A stretch of 38,385 nt of DNA. Origin: Balneolia bacterium. Lineage in GTDB: Bacteria > Bacteroidota > Rhodothermia > Balneolales > Cyclonatronaceae. Shown here in pieces: positions 1 to 8,687 of the stretch (position 1 is its first letter; each line of letters begins with the position of its first letter). The DNA is taken from assembly GCA_003566635.1 (NCBI GenBank), contig PXCK01000079.1, positions 1 through 38,385 on the forward strand. The letters run 5' to 3'. The notes below the pieces were generated by a model, which did not search any database, was not told the origin of the DNA, and was given only the letters and a program-made list of their open reading frames with translations. The translations under genes were made by a program, and so were the position numbers.

Positions 1-2
1 GG

Positions 3-680
3 GGCTTTTTGCAACGTCCGAACCCTACCCTTGACGGTGGGTTGACCAACCGGTTTTATGCAGAGTTTTCTGCCGGTGACGAGAATATTCCCTTTGGCGT
101 TGTTGGCAGTACGAATATGAAACTCAGGGTTGATTTTAGTGATGATTCCATCATTCCAACAGATCACAATTTCGCGAAACTATCCGGTGAAATAAATCTG
201 CGAGTTAACACCTTCCTTCAAAGAAGATTCTTCCCAAATACGCTTGATGTCAAACTTGTCGGATTTGTATCGGATGGATTTTTACCGAATTATTTATACG
301 GTGCATTAGACGGCAGCTTTAGCTATTTCACTCCTTTCGGTGGATTCAAAAGTCTGCAAAACAGACAACTTGAGGGCGAACATGGAGTCGGAATTTTTTG
401 GGAACATAATTTCAGAACCGTACCCTTCGAGTTACTCGGTATGCGAGGTTTAGCACGACAAGGAACCGGTATTATTATATTTGGCGGAAGCGGAAGAACA
501 TGGATAGACGAAAACCGCTTCACCCCCGAAATACCCTTTTTCGGTCGTTATCAAGATTCATGGCGCCATGAAGTAGGGCTGAGCATCAATAATCTTTTTG
601 GCCTCCTTCGGTTTGATGCCGCCTTTAGAGTTGATGAACCGGGTTTTCACTTCGGGGTGAGTGTGCCGAGGATTTTTTAG
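3..680 (+). CDS. Outer-membrane beta-barrel protein, C-terminal part (DUF5686-like), 5' truncated
   Basis: The reading frame is open from the window edge, so this is the 3' end of a longer gene; a TTG at 9 is in frame but there is no reason to think it is the true start. About 225 residues are visible. They show alternating polar/aromatic strands, many Gly/Phe/Tyr turns, and a final strand ending in Phe (...SVPRIF), as expected for an outer-membrane barrel. The segment with 'FWEHNFRTVPFELLG' resembles the C-terminal barrel of DUF5686/carboxypeptidase-regulatory-like proteins of Bacteroidota, which are surface proteins of unknown role. The family call rests on memory of that motif and is tentative; the barrel call is firmer. 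A 323-bp gap separates it from the next gene. Confidence 0.55.
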   Translation, partial: GFLQRPNPTLDGGLTNRFYAEFSAGDENIPFGVVGSTNMKLRVDFSDDSIIPTDHNFAKLSGEINLRVNTFLQRRFFPNTLDVKLVGFVSDGFLPNYLYGALDGSFSYFTPFGGFKSLQNRQLEGEHGVGIFWEHNFRTVPFELLGMRGLARQGTGIIIFGGSGRTWIDENRFTPEIPFFGRYQDSWRHEVGLSINNLFGLLRFDAAFRVDEPGFHFGVSVPRIF

Positions 681-720
681 CATTCAGATAAATGATGTGC
701 TCTGTTCAAAAGGAATAATA

Positions 721-755
721 CTTACAAACTCAAAATTGGATTTTGAATTTGTAAG
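721..755 (+). terminator. Hairpin after barrel gene, possible terminator
   Basis: CTTACAAA (721-728) pairs with TTTGTAAG (748-755), and after one C/A mismatch TCAAAA (730-735) pairs with TTTTGA (741-746) around a 5-nt loop. The stem is long but AT-rich and is followed only by CATTTAACC, so a weak terminator or a 3' stabilising hairpin are both possible. Confidence 0.35.
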
Positions 756-941
756 CATTTAACCAAGTATGACAGCAAAGTTTATTGTCGGTTTCAACAA
801 CATAAAACTATTGAAATCCCAAATGATTAATGGATGTTAAATCCTCTCCTAATCATTTTTTTTGGAATTAAGGTCAAAATAAGCTCACATTTCAACTCAA
901 TTTCAATTACAAATTTTTCCCAATCTATAAAAGTTAATCAT

Positions 942-970
942 TTGCTTAATTCCACCTTTATATCTATAAT
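942..970 (+). promoter_or_regulatory. Sigma-70-like promoter for fadI-fadJ
   Basis: TTGCTT (942-947), a 17-bp spacer and a perfect TATAAT (965-970), placed 33 bp before the fadI ATG. Transcription would start near 977, giving a leader of under 30 nt. No clear FadR-type palindrome overlaps it. The layout follows the general bacterial consensus rather than the TTTG/TAnnTTTG pattern described for Bacteroides. Confidence 0.55.
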
Positions 971-1003
971 CGATTAAAATAAATCAATTAAACAGATTCG
1001 ATT

Positions 1004-2320
1004 ATGGGAACAAAAAACAACGACCCGGCACTAACTCCTGTTGTCATTGACGGAGTTCGAACTCCTTTTTTAAAATCAGGCACGGAGTTTAAAGAGTATA
1101 TCGCCTATGACCTTGCCCGATTTGCTATCTCCGGACTTATTTCAAAAACGGGTATCAACCCAAATGAAATTGACCGTACGATTTTAGGCACAGTAATTCA
1201 GGAATCCAAGACTTCAAACATTGCCCGCGAAGCAGCTCTCGCAGCCGGAATCCCTGATACCAAACCGGCACACACGGTAACATTAGCCTGTATTTCAGCC
1301 AATTTGGCAATTTCCCAGGCTGCTGATCAAATTCGATTGGGTGAAGCCGAAGTAGTTGTTGCCGGGGGTACCGAAACAATGAGCGATGTTCCCATTCGTG
1401 TTTCCCGGAGATTACGTAAAAAGCTTTTGGAATCTCAAAAGTATAAGTCACCTCTTGAGTTTTTTAAATTGTTGAAAGGATTCAAATTCTCCGACCTTAA
1501 ACCGGAGCTACCTGCTATTGCTGAATTTTCTACAAATGAGACCATGGGGCAAAGTTGCGACAAACTTGCTGCCATGTTTAATGTAAGTCGGGAGGCGCAG
1601 GATGACTATGCCGTTAAGTCTCACCAAAAAGCTGCAAAAGCGTGGGAAAGCGGCACTTTTGATTCTGAAGTTATAACCCTTCCAAATTCACGCGGAGAAG
1701 GAAGCATCAAACAAGATAATGGCATTCGCGGGGATTCTTCTCACGAAAAACTCGCTAAACTCAGACCTGTATTTATCAAACCAAATGGCACGATAACCGC
1801 TGCTAATGCATCATTCTTGACAGATGGAGCCGCTTGTACTCTTCTCGCATCCGAAAAAAAAGCCAAAGAGTTGGGATATCAACCCAAAGCTTACATCCGT
1901 GATTACATTTTCGTATCTCAAGACCCCAAGCGCGAATTATTACTCGGCCCTGCTTATGCCTTACCAAAAATTTTGGAGCGTAATAATCTTAAGCCCGACG
2001 ACATCGATGTGTATGAAATTCACGAAGCGTTTGCAGGACAAATGTTGGCAAACCTCGAAGCTTTGAAACAAAAGGACTTTCTTAAGGATAAGGCTAAAGT
2101 TGACATTGAACCTTTTGAAATTCCTGAGGAAAAGCTGAACCGACATGGCGGGTCTCTTTCCATCGGGCACCCGTTTGGGGCCACAGGCTCGCGATTGGTT
2201 AATACAGCTGCCAACCGATTACATAGCGAAAACGGCAGGTTTGCTATCATCACAGCTTGTGCTGCCGGTGGTCAGGGTAATGCCATGCTACTCGAAATTT
2301 ACCCATCAAACAAAGCTTAA
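1004..2320 (+). CDS. fadI: 3-ketoacyl-CoA thiolase, FadI-like
   Basis: 438 residues, close to the length of E. coli FadI. The thiolase catalytic residues are all visible: the nucleophile Cys96 in 'TLACISAN', His389 in 'SIGHPFGATGSR' and the acid/base Cys419 in 'TACAAGGQG', plus the 'HEAFA' segment. It would cleave 3-ketoacyl-CoA with free CoA to acetyl-CoA and a shortened acyl-CoA, as the beta subunit of a soluble trifunctional complex. The ATG at 1004 starts the family's N-terminal region with no spare sequence. It is followed after 9 bp by the fadJ-like gene, in the same order as the E. coli fadIJ operon. The assignment to long-chain beta-oxidation rather than another thiolase role rests on this pairing. 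Confidence 0.9.
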   Translation: MGTKNNDPALTPVVIDGVRTPFLKSGTEFKEYIAYDLARFAISGLISKTGINPNEIDRTILGTVIQESKTSNIAREAALAAGIPDTKPAHTVTLACISANLAISQAADQIRLGEAEVVVAGGTETMSDVPIRVSRRLRKKLLESQKYKSPLEFFKLLKGFKFSDLKPELPAIAEFSTNETMGQSCDKLAAMFNVSREAQDDYAVKSHQKAAKAWESGTFDSEVITLPNSRGEGSIKQDNGIRGDSSHEKLAKLRPVFIKPNGTITAANASFLTDGAACTLLASEKKAKELGYQPKAYIRDYIFVSQDPKRELLLGPAYALPKILERNNLKPDDIDVYEIHEAFAGQMLANLEALKQKDFLKDKAKVDIEPFEIPEEKLNRHGGSLSIGHPFGATGSRLVNTAANRLHSENGRFAIITACAAGGQGNAMLLEIYPSNKA

Positions 2321-2329
2321 GAGGTCGTT

Positions 2330-4444
2330 ATGCATCCATATTTAACATTAACTTATCAGGATAACCTCGCGGTCATCACCCTAAACCAACCGGGTGAAAA
2401 AGTAAACACCCTCGATAAAGCTATGGTTGATGAATTTGGTTTCATTTTAGATGAACTCCAATCAAAAAACTCGATAGATGCCATAGTTTTTATCAGTGGT
2501 AAAGAAGACAATTTCATAGCCGGGGCCGACATCAAAATGTTTGACACCTTCAAAAAACGAGAAGATTTTGAAGCTTTTGTTAAACAAGGAACGGATTTAC
2601 TACACAGGATTGAATCTTTCCCAAAACCTGTTATTGCTGCAATTCACGGTGCCTGTATAGGTGGCGGTTTGGAGGTAGCTCTTGCTTGTCGCTATCGGAT
2701 TGCAACCGATGAACCTGCTACAAAGTTTGCCCTTCCAGAGGTGAAACTTGGCCTCCTACCGGGTGCGGGAGGTACTCAACGCTTGCCAAAACGAGTGGGG
2801 CTTCCAAAAGCTCTTGATATTATGCTAACCGGGAAAAACGTGTACCCACGACAAGCAAAACGTATGGGATTGGTACACATGCTCACTCACAGGCATGGAT
2901 TGATGTCGGCGGCAAAAGCTTTGGTTGAGCGACACAAATCCGACAAAGTAAAACAACCAAAACTATCACTGACTGATCGTTTACTTACCTTCTCTCCTTT
3001 AAGAAACGTAGCATTTAGCCAGGCCAAGAAAACGGTCATGCGCATGACCCGTGGAAACTATCCCGCTCCTTTCAAAATAATTGAAAGTGCAAAAGCCGGG
3101 TTAACCATGCCAACTGAAAAAGGATTTGCCACGGAACGTCGTCTCTTTACGGAGCTTGCCTATACACCCGAATCTTTGGCATTGCGTAGTTTATTTTTTG
3201 GGATGCAAGCCGTCAAGAAAAATCCCTGGGCAGATCACACTACTCCCGTTGACAGAATTGGTGTTTTGGGATCAGGATTGATGGGATCAGGAATTGCTGA
3301 TGTGTCGGCTGCTAACGGATACCGGGTTGTTTTGAAGGATCGAAAAGATGAACAAGCCATAAAAGGTTTGAACGGAATCAAATCAGATCTGGATAAAAAA
3401 GTTAAGAAACGAATCGTGCCAACTTTCGAAGCGGATCAGCAACTTGCCCGAATTCATGCTACCGGTTCGTATGAATCTTTCAGAAATATTCCAATCGTAG
3501 TTGAAGCTGTTTTTGAAGACCTCGACATCAAACATGCTGTTTTGAAGGATGTTGAGAAAGAATCTCCTGATGTAATTTTTGCCAGCAATACTTCATCATT
3601 ACCAATTTCAGATATAGCTAAAGGTGCTAAAAAGCCCGAAAACGTAATTGGGATGCATTATTTCAGTCCGGTTCAGAAAATGCCTTTGCTGGAAATCATC
3701 AAAACTCCGCAGACATCGGAGCGTGCACTTGGTATTGCTTATGAAATTGGTTTGAAGCAGGGTAAAACCGTAATTGTAGTAAATGATGGTCCGGGCTTTT
3801 ATACAACGCGCATCTTGGCTCCTTACATGAATGAGGCTCTGTTATTGATGGAAGAAGGCGCAAAAATTGATGCGCTCGATTCTGCCATGAAGGACTTCGG
3901 TTTCCCGGTTGGTCCGGTAGTATTAATGGATGAAGTTGGGATTGATGTAGCTGCGCACGTATCCAGGGTTTTAGGACCGATGTTTGAAAAACGTGGTGTT
4001 AAGCCAACCACTACGGCTCAAAAGCTTTACGAAAACGATTTATTGGGTAGAAAAAACGGGAAAGGTTTTTATCTGTATCAAAAAGGTTCGAAAAAGAAGG
4101 AAGTTAACACGGCGGTTTATAACCTTTTAGGTAGCGGGAAATCCGGTTCTGTATCTAAAGCTGACATTCAGGAGCGCATGAGCATGGTGATGCTGAACGA
4201 AGCTCTATTATGTCTTGAAGAAGGGATTTTGCTTAGCGCGCGGGATGGCGACTTGGGAGCAATTCTCGGTCTTGGATTCCCGCCATTTTTAGGTGGTCCG
4301 TTCCGCTACATTGATGTTACGGGCGCGGGAGAAATCCTCAAACGAATGGAAAACCTTGAAAAAGTTCATGACCAAAGGTTCAAACCAGCCCAAATTCTAA
4401 GAGATTATGCGAAGTCCGGAAAAAAATTCCGGGATGAAGAGTAA
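2330..4444 (+). CDS. fadJ: Multifunctional enoyl-CoA hydratase / 3-hydroxyacyl-CoA dehydrogenase, FadJ-like
   Basis: 704 residues with the standard fusion order. Residues 1-190 form the crotonase domain with the oxyanion-hole segment 'CIGGGLE' and the two catalytic glutamates at Glu115 and Glu137 ('LPEVKLGLLPGAGG'). Residues about 308-490 form the NAD-binding domain ('GVLGSGLMGSG', 311-321) with catalytic His443 in 'IGMHYFSP'. Two C-terminal dehydrogenase repeats follow, including 'NDGPGFYTTRI' and 'GFPPFLGGPFRYID'. It hydrates trans-2-enoyl-CoA and oxidises the 3-hydroxyacyl-CoA, handing product to the FadI partner. A GAGG ribosome-binding site directly after the upstream stop codon precedes the ATG, one of the few clear Shine-Dalgarno sites in the window, so the pair is probably translationally linked. 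Confidence 0.93.
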   Translation: MHPYLTLTYQDNLAVITLNQPGEKVNTLDKAMVDEFGFILDELQSKNSIDAIVFISGKEDNFIAGADIKMFDTFKKREDFEAFVKQGTDLLHRIESFPKPVIAAIHGACIGGGLEVALACRYRIATDEPATKFALPEVKLGLLPGAGGTQRLPKRVGLPKALDIMLTGKNVYPRQAKRMGLVHMLTHRHGLMSAAKALVERHKSDKVKQPKLSLTDRLLTFSPLRNVAFSQAKKTVMRMTRGNYPAPFKIIESAKAGLTMPTEKGFATERRLFTELAYTPESLALRSLFFGMQAVKKNPWADHTTPVDRIGVLGSGLMGSGIADVSAANGYRVVLKDRKDEQAIKGLNGIKSDLDKKVKKRIVPTFEADQQLARIHATGSYESFRNIPIVVEAVFEDLDIKHAVLKDVEKESPDVIFASNTSSLPISDIAKGAKKPENVIGMHYFSPVQKMPLLEIIKTPQTSERALGIAYEIGLKQGKTVIVVNDGPGFYTTRILAPYMNEALLLMEEGAKIDALDSAMKDFGFPVGPVVLMDEVGIDVAAHVSRVLGPMFEKRGVKPTTTAQKLYENDLLGRKNGKGFYLYQKGSKKKEVNTAVYNLLGSGKSGSVSKADIQERMSMVMLNEALLCLEEGILLSARDGDLGAILGLGFPPFLGGPFRYIDVTGAGEILKRMENLEKVHDQRFKPAQILRDYAKSGKKFRDEE

Positions 4445-4887
4445 GTAAATTAACTTTTTTGTTGAAATATGTGCAATCTGTGGTTTAGCAATTACTATCC
4501 AACATTTTTAAACCCAAATTACGCATTAGGGATACATCGTTTTGATTTTATTTGACATAAGCTTTAATCTTTCTATTGCGTAGCATTAGGAAGAGTATGG
4601 GCTATGATATTATTATTTATAGACATGTAGTCACAAAAAGTATTATGAAAGTTTCTAAAGCGTAATTTGGGTTAAATGGACTTTGACAGATATATATAGT
4701 ATATGATTAACACATTTAGATAAATAGGCAATTTCTACATCTAAAAAAACTTTGTATTTACCGAACTTATAAAAACTATTTATCGATTTACAGATTAGAC
4801 TAAACTTCAAATCAAAAATCTAATAATTCAGTCTTAAAAATCTTATCTTTCAACACTTTAAAACATTAACACAAATTTTAAGCATTC
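4445..4887. other. Intergenic region between fadJ and yajC
   Basis: A 443-bp AT-rich gap without a credible gene. It contains a 161-bp sequence bounded by 13-bp inverted repeats (4512-4672), listed separately. The last 200 bp before yajC are poly-A/T rich and presumably hold its promoter; TATCTTTC near 4843 resembles the Bacteroides -7 box TAnnTTTG, but I see no convincing -33 partner. Confidence 0.6.
4512..4672. mobile_element. Candidate miniature inverted-repeat element (161 bp)
   Basis: ACCCAAATTACGC (4512-4524) is matched perfectly by its reverse complement GCGTAATTTGGGT (4660-4672). Outside the repeats, TAA occurs directly on both sides (4509-4511 and 4673-4675), which could be a 3-bp target duplication, though in such AT-rich DNA that is weak evidence. 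The interior has no open reading frame of note and repeats GCATTAGG twice. The form suits a non-autonomous relative of an insertion sequence. No matching transposase or second copy is in the window. Confidence 0.4.
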
Positions 4888-5199
4888 ATGTTGAATCTAT
4901 TATTCTTTGTAGCGGGTGATCCGGAAGCCGGTGGAAATCCATTCGTATCATTTATTTTTATCGGTTTAATTTTTCTAATCTTTTGGTTGTTCATCATTCG
5001 TCCACAAAGCAAGCGCCAAAAAGAAATAGAACGCAAAGTAGGCGAAATGAGAAAAGGCGACAAAATTGTAACAAGCGGTGGTGTAGTTGGAACGTTACAC
5101 ACCACAGATGACGATACAGTATTATTGGAAATCGACAAAGACGTTAAAGTTCGAATTCTAAAAAATGCAATTGTTGACGTAAATCCCAATAAGAAATAA
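4888..5199 (+). CDS. yajC: Sec translocon accessory subunit YajC
   Basis: 103 residues with one N-terminal membrane helix ('FIFIGLIFLIFWLFIIRP', about residues 22-39), then the conserved 'RPQSKRQKE' turn and a soluble domain with 'GDKIVTSGGVVGTLH', the YajC signature. It assists SecDF-SecYEG in protein translocation across the inner membrane. Length is normal for the family. The ATG at 4888 places a short periplasmic stretch before the helix. ribBA begins 18 bp downstream on the same strand, so the two may be cotranscribed, an arrangement with no obvious functional logic. Confidence 0.93.
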   Translation: MLNLLFFVAGDPEAGGNPFVSFIFIGLIFLIFWLFIIRPQSKRQKEIERKVGEMRKGDKIVTSGGVVGTLHTTDDDTVLLEIDKDVKVRILKNAIVDVNPNKK

Positions 5200-5217
5200 C
5201 ACCCCAGTAAGCGCCAA

Positions 5218-6486
5218 ATGGCAGAAATAAAATTCGACACCATAGAGTCGGCCCTCGAGGACATTAAAAATGGAAAGATGGTTATCGTCTGCGATGACGA
5301 AGACCGCGAAAACGAAGGCGACTTTGTAATGGCTGCCGAAATGATAACCCCAGAGGCTGTAAACCTCATGGCAACTCACGGGCGCGGACTTATATGCGCC
5401 CCTATCACCCGCGAACGTGCATTTGAGTTAAAACTCGATAAAATGGTTGCCGATAATACCGATTATCACGAAACAGCCTTTACCGTTTCAATTGATTTAC
5501 GAGACGGTACTACAACCGGTATTTCTGCCTCTGACCGATCAAAAACGTTAAAAGCGCTCATTGATTCCAATGCCAAACCAAACGATTTCCGCAGACCCGG
5601 ACATATTTTTCCCCTCGTAGCTCGTGAAGGCGGTGTACTACGTCGTGCGGGACATACCGAAGCCGCCGTTGATTTAGCAAAACTTGCCGGACTTTATCCC
5701 GCAGGTGTAATCTGCGAAATTATGAATGATGATGGAAGCATGGCGCGCCTTCCGGATTTAGTTCATGTTGCCAAGAAATTCGATATGAAGCTCATCACCA
5801 TCAAAGACTTGATTTCATACCGAATGCACAAAGAAAGTCTGGTTCAGGAAGTTGTATCTATCAACTTACCAACCGTTTATGGTGATTTCAAACTTCATGC
5901 TTTTGAAGAACGCCTTACAGGCGGAAATCACCTTGCTTTAGTTAAGGGCAATATTACCGAAGACGAACCGACCCTCGTTCGGGTTCACTCGCTTTGTGTA
6001 ACCGGCGATATTTTTGGTTCCAAGCGATGCGATTGTGGCGAACAATTGCATCATGCTCTTTTAAGGGTTGAAAAGGAAGGCAAAGGCGTAGTTCTGTATA
6101 TGAATCAGGAGGGGCGCGGTATCGGGCTTGTAAATAAACTAAAAGCCTACAAATTGCAGGAAGAAGGTATGGATACAGTTGAAGCCAACGAAGCTTTAGG
6201 TTTCAAACCCGACCACAGAGATTATGGAGTGGGCGCTCAAATACTTCGATCGCTGAATGTCAAAAAGATGCGCTTAATGACCAACAACCCTACCAAACGC
6301 GTTGGGCTACAAGGGTACGGCTTGGAGATTGTTGAGCGGGTGCCGATTGAAATTGGCATTTACCCCGAAAACCTGCGCTATATGCAAACCAAGCGCGACA
6401 AGATGGGTCACGACTTGAGTAATTTAGATGCACACAATAACCATTCTTTTCTTGCAAGCATCCGCAAAGAAGAAAAAGAGAAATAA
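5218..6486 (+). CDS. ribBA: Bifunctional 3,4-dihydroxy-2-butanone-4-phosphate synthase / GTP cyclohydrolase II
   Basis: 422 residues, the usual RibBA length. The N-terminal half carries '[11 protein letters not shown]' (26-36), the acidic metal- and substrate-binding loop of the DHBP synthase, and 'RRPGHIFPL' (125-133). The C-terminal half carries the GTP cyclohydrolase II zinc cysteines Cys260, Cys271 and Cys273 ('[14 protein letters not shown]') and 'NQEGRGIGL' (296-304). Both active sites look intact, so the protein should supply both precursors of riboflavin from ribulose 5-phosphate and GTP. No other riboflavin gene and no FMN riboswitch is visible here; the 18-bp gap to yajC leaves no room for one. 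Confidence 0.95.
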   Translation: MAEIKFDTIESALEDIKNGKMVIVCDDEDRENEGDFVMAAEMITPEAVNLMATHGRGLICAPITRERAFELKLDKMVADNTDYHETAFTVSIDLRDGTTTGISASDRSKTLKALIDSNAKPNDFRRPGHIFPLVAREGGVLRRAGHTEAAVDLAKLAGLYPAGVICEIMNDDGSMARLPDLVHVAKKFDMKLITIKDLISYRMHKESLVQEVVSINLPTVYGDFKLHAFEERLTGGNHLALVKGNITEDEPTLVRVHSLCVTGDIFGSKRCDCGEQLHHALLRVEKEGKGVVLYMNQEGRGIGLVNKLKAYKLQEEGMDTVEANEALGFKPDHRDYGVGAQILRSLNVKKMRLMTNNPTKRVGLQGYGLEIVERVPIEIGIYPENLRYMQTKRDKMGHDLSNLDAHNNHSFLASIRKEEKEK

Positions 6487-6489
6487 AAA

Positions 6490-6521
6490 CGGCTTGTAAA
6501 GTTGTAACACTCCACAAGCCG
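6490..6521 (-). terminator. Intrinsic terminator of the blaI-M56 operon
   Basis: A perfect 8-bp stem pairs 6490-6497 (CGGCTTGT) with 6514-6521 (ACAAGCCG). Read on the minus strand it is followed by TTTTTATTT, so it suits the M56 gene that ends at 6576. On the plus strand there is no T-run, so it would serve ribBA only weakly. Confidence 0.65.
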
Positions 6522-6575
6522 AATTCAACTAACCGGTTCGGATATCTTAAAGACGAATAAAACTATTCAATAGTT

Positions 6576-8270
6576 CTAGTTGTACCCTCTAACTTGAACT
6601 TCTCCGGGTGTGGACTGCTCGCTACTGGCATTATTTTCACCAAGACTAAACACAATCGGTATTGTCATCTGTACCGGTACCGCTCTGCCTCTTTGAACAC
6701 CGGATTCAAACGATACTGAAGAAATGGCTTCCAATGCAGCATCATCAAGACCGCCGCCTCCGGCGCTACGTACTACTTGTGGATCAATCACCTTGCCATT
6801 TTCATCAACAATAAATTGGATTATTGAGCGCCCTTCAATTCCTGCACGACGAGCAATCTCCGGGTATCTAAGGTGCGCATATAATGCCCGCATTCCTCCA
6901 ATCATTTCCGGCATTTGTTCAACCACCATAAACACTTCTGCATCTGACATTGGTGGAGTCGGCGGTGGCGGGGCAACCGGCGGTGGCGGGGCAACCATAA
7001 GTGCACCATTTTCATCAACGAGCCTGTTAATGTTTCCACTGTTTATTAATACCAACATGTTTTTTAAAGTGTCAACATGGTCTTTCATTGGATCAATCAT
7101 GTTCGATGGCAAGTTTTCAGCCTTCATTTCTGCAAGTTCAGCTTCAATTTTCTTGATATCAGTTTCTATAACGGTTTTAACTTCACCAATAGAAAGTGTT
7201 TGCCCGTTAAAAGTTACTTCAGTTATATCTGATGCGTTTACATTAGGATTTTGGGTTAAATCCGAACATGCCATCATTCCACCAATTAACACTAAAGTGG
7301 CAGTAGCAATTAGGATACTTTTTTTCATGGTTACTTCCTTTTCTTTTTGATTATTTATGAGTTGTAATGCTTTAATTCGTTTAATAAGGTTGTTTTCCTG
7401 AGCCATAGCCGCTTTAAAAACCGGCTTATCATTTGCTTTAATGGCAAATTCATAAAGTAATTGAGCGTAATCGGATGTATGTTCACGTTGGGATTCAAGT
7501 ACTGATCGATCGCAGGAAGCTTCGCGCCAGTAACCCGAATCGTTGTACAAAACATGAACCAGCGGATGCATCCAAAATGTGTGTCGTACAAAAAGTTCTA
7601 ATACATGAATGGCATAATCATAGCGGGAAACATGAATCAATTCGTGATTCAATATCATCCTCAACGATTCATTGGAGTTATTCTCGATTGAAGGGAGAAC
7701 AATTACAGGCTTTAATGTTCCTACAGTAAACGGAACCGATACATGTGAGCTTTGCTTTAAGACTACGCTGTTCGAAATTCCTTTTTCAGTGCGAATTTCA
7801 TCTAATAGTTTTAGTAAACCTGCTTCAGTTACTGTTTGAGCTTTTCTAATCACCCGACTCACTGGCCACAAAATGCTAAGAAAACGAGTCCAGCCTGCAA
7901 GAATGAGTAAACCGAGAACTCCGGTTAAAATCCAACCAAAAGATAAAGTACTCCCGCTGTTTACCTCAGTTACAGTTGGTTCGGCCACACCTTCCGCTCC
8001 AACAATAACAGCCGGAAGCTCAAAAACCGAGATTGCTGTAGTAAGAGCTTGTGCACTCCCGAAAATTGGAAAAGCCGGAAAGGCTATGAACAATGACGCA
8101 ACAATACCTAAAGGAAGGCTAAACAAAGCCGCAGCCGACAAATGATACTTTAAAAGCATACTCGAATTCCTGGAGTATCGAGTCCAAAGAACAACACCGG
8201 TTGCGATAAGCGTCCATGTTAATACGGCAAAAAGCAGACCCGGCAAATAAGGAATTAATGATTCTATCAT
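6576..8270 (-). CDS. M56 (BlaR1-like) membrane metallopeptidase with TonB-like C-terminal domain
   Basis: 564 residues. Membrane helices lie near residues 10-30, 45-70 and 110-135, followed by the cytosolic zinc protease with HELIH (209-213) and a likely third ligand Glu250 in 'GYWREASCD'. A fourth hydrophobic stretch (317-334) reads like a lipoprotein signal ending 'GGMMACS' (330-336). After a helical segment (about 362-415) and a proline run (428-440) comes a TonB-type domain (about 460-543; 'YPEIARRAGIEG'). Known BlaR1/MecR1 proteins sense a ligand outside and cleave the BlaI repressor inside. Here no penicillin-binding sensor domain is present, so the signal is unknown. It overlaps the blaI stop by 4 bp. 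An internal Met315 preceded by AAAGGAAG may allow a separate lipoprotein product. Confidence 0.85.
   Translation of the reverse strand: MIESLIPYLPGLLFAVLTWTLIATGVVLWTRYSRNSSMLLKYHLSAAALFSLPLGIVASLFIAFPAFPIFGSAQALTTAISVFELPAVIVGAEGVAEPTVTEVNSGSTLSFGWILTGVLGLLILAGWTRFLSILWPVSRVIRKAQTVTEAGLLKLLDEIRTEKGISNSVVLKQSSHVSVPFTVGTLKPVIVLPSIENNSNESLRMILNHELIHVSRYDYAIHVLELFVRHTFWMHPLVHVLYNDSGYWREASCDRSVLESQREHTSDYAQLLYEFAIKANDKPVFKAAMAQENNLIKRIKALQLINNQKEKEVTMKKSILIATATLVLIGGMMACSDLTQNPNVNASDITEVTFNGQTLSIGEVKTVIETDIKKIEAELAEMKAENLPSNMIDPMKDHVDTLKNMLVLINSGNINRLVDENGALMVAPPPPVAPPPPTPPMSDAEVFMVVEQMPEMIGGMRALYAHLRYPEIARRAGIEGRSIIQFIVDENGKVIDPQVVRSAGGGGLDDAALEAISSVSFESGVQRGRAVPVQMTIPIVFSLGENNASSEQSTPGEVQVRGYN
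6961..6996 (-). repeat. 18-bp tandem duplication encoding the proline run
   Basis: Two perfect copies of an 18-bp unit (6961-6978 and 6979-6996) encode successive Val-Ala-Pro-Pro-Pro-Pro blocks in the M56/TonB protein. The exact nucleotide identity suggests a recent in-frame duplication, and repeat-length variation between strains is plausible. Confidence 0.8.
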
Positions 8271-8650
8271 TTCTTTGTCCTCAATTTTGAAATAACTTCT
8301 TCAATCTCCATTTTTTCTTTTTCAGAGAGTTTTTGTCCCTCTACCAATGCTTGAACCAACTCACCGGGTGAGCCTTTAAACACTTTAGACATCATGTCCT
8401 TGAGTAAAAAGCCTTTAACTTCTTTTTCTTCTCTTACAGGTTCATAGATATAAGCCATTCCTTCTTTCTCAAATTTCAGATATCCTTTATTCGCAAGGTT
8501 TTTCATTATAGTCATTACAGTTGTGTAGGCTACTTTGCGATAGGTCAAAATTTCATCATGAACTTCGGCGACGGAAGCTTTATGCTTGTCCCAAATGATA
8601 TTCATGATTTCAATTTCGGAATCGCCAAGTGATTTAAGATCATGTTTCAT
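8267..8650 (-). CDS. BlaI/MecI-family transcriptional repressor
   Basis: 127 residues, the normal BlaI/MecI/CopY length. The N-terminal winged helix begins 'LGDSEIEIMNIIWDKHKASVAEV' style and includes 'AYTTVMTIMKNLANKGYL' (about 41-58), typical of the recognition helix and wing in this family. The C-terminal part is helical and should dimerise. It overlaps the M56 peptidase gene by 4 bp (ATGA), so regulator and anti-repressor protease are co-translated, the standard blaI-blaR1 arrangement. A 16-18 bp palindrome of BlaI type sits on its promoter, so autoregulation is likely. No beta-lactamase is nearby; the target genes besides its own operon are unknown. Confidence 0.93.
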   Translation of the reverse strand: MKHDLKSLGDSEIEIMNIIWDKHKASVAEVHDEILTYRKVAYTTVMTIMKNLANKGYLKFEKEGMAYIYEPVREEKEVKGFLLKDMMSKVFKGSPGELVQALVEGQKLSEKEKMEIEEVISKLRTKK

Positions 8651-8669
8651 ACATTCTATTATTTATTTA

Positions 8670-8687
8670 ATACTATGCAGTTAGTAT
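8670..8687. promoter_or_regulatory. Predicted BlaI operator
   Basis: A palindrome ATACTA-N6-TAGTAT. The inner 16 bp have the same arms and spacing (TACTA-N6-TAGTA) as the operators known for BlaI/MecI repressors. It overlaps the -10 box of the minus-strand promoter at 8683-8711, so bound repressor would block the polymerase. Confidence 0.65.

Larger units (their letters stand above)
681..1003. other. Intergenic region between barrel gene and fadI
   Basis: An AT-rich gap with no credible open reading frame. It holds a long hairpin at 721-755 that could end transcription of the barrel gene, and a sigma-70-like promoter at 942-970 pointing into fadI. I see nothing else in it. Confidence 0.7.

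Noticed and set aside
5200-5217. FMN riboswitch before ribBA
   Set aside because: Only 18 bp separate yajC and ribBA, far too short for the aptamer, and no RFN-like sequence is seen before yajC.
4878-5369. 163-codon minus-strand frame opposite yajC and ribBA
   Set aside because: Shadow of two well-supported genes; no domain visible.
6724-7350. 208-codon plus-strand frame opposite the M56 gene
   Set aside because: Antisense shadow of a gene with clear protease and TonB motifs; its low-complexity Ser/Gly/Ile content reflects the complement.
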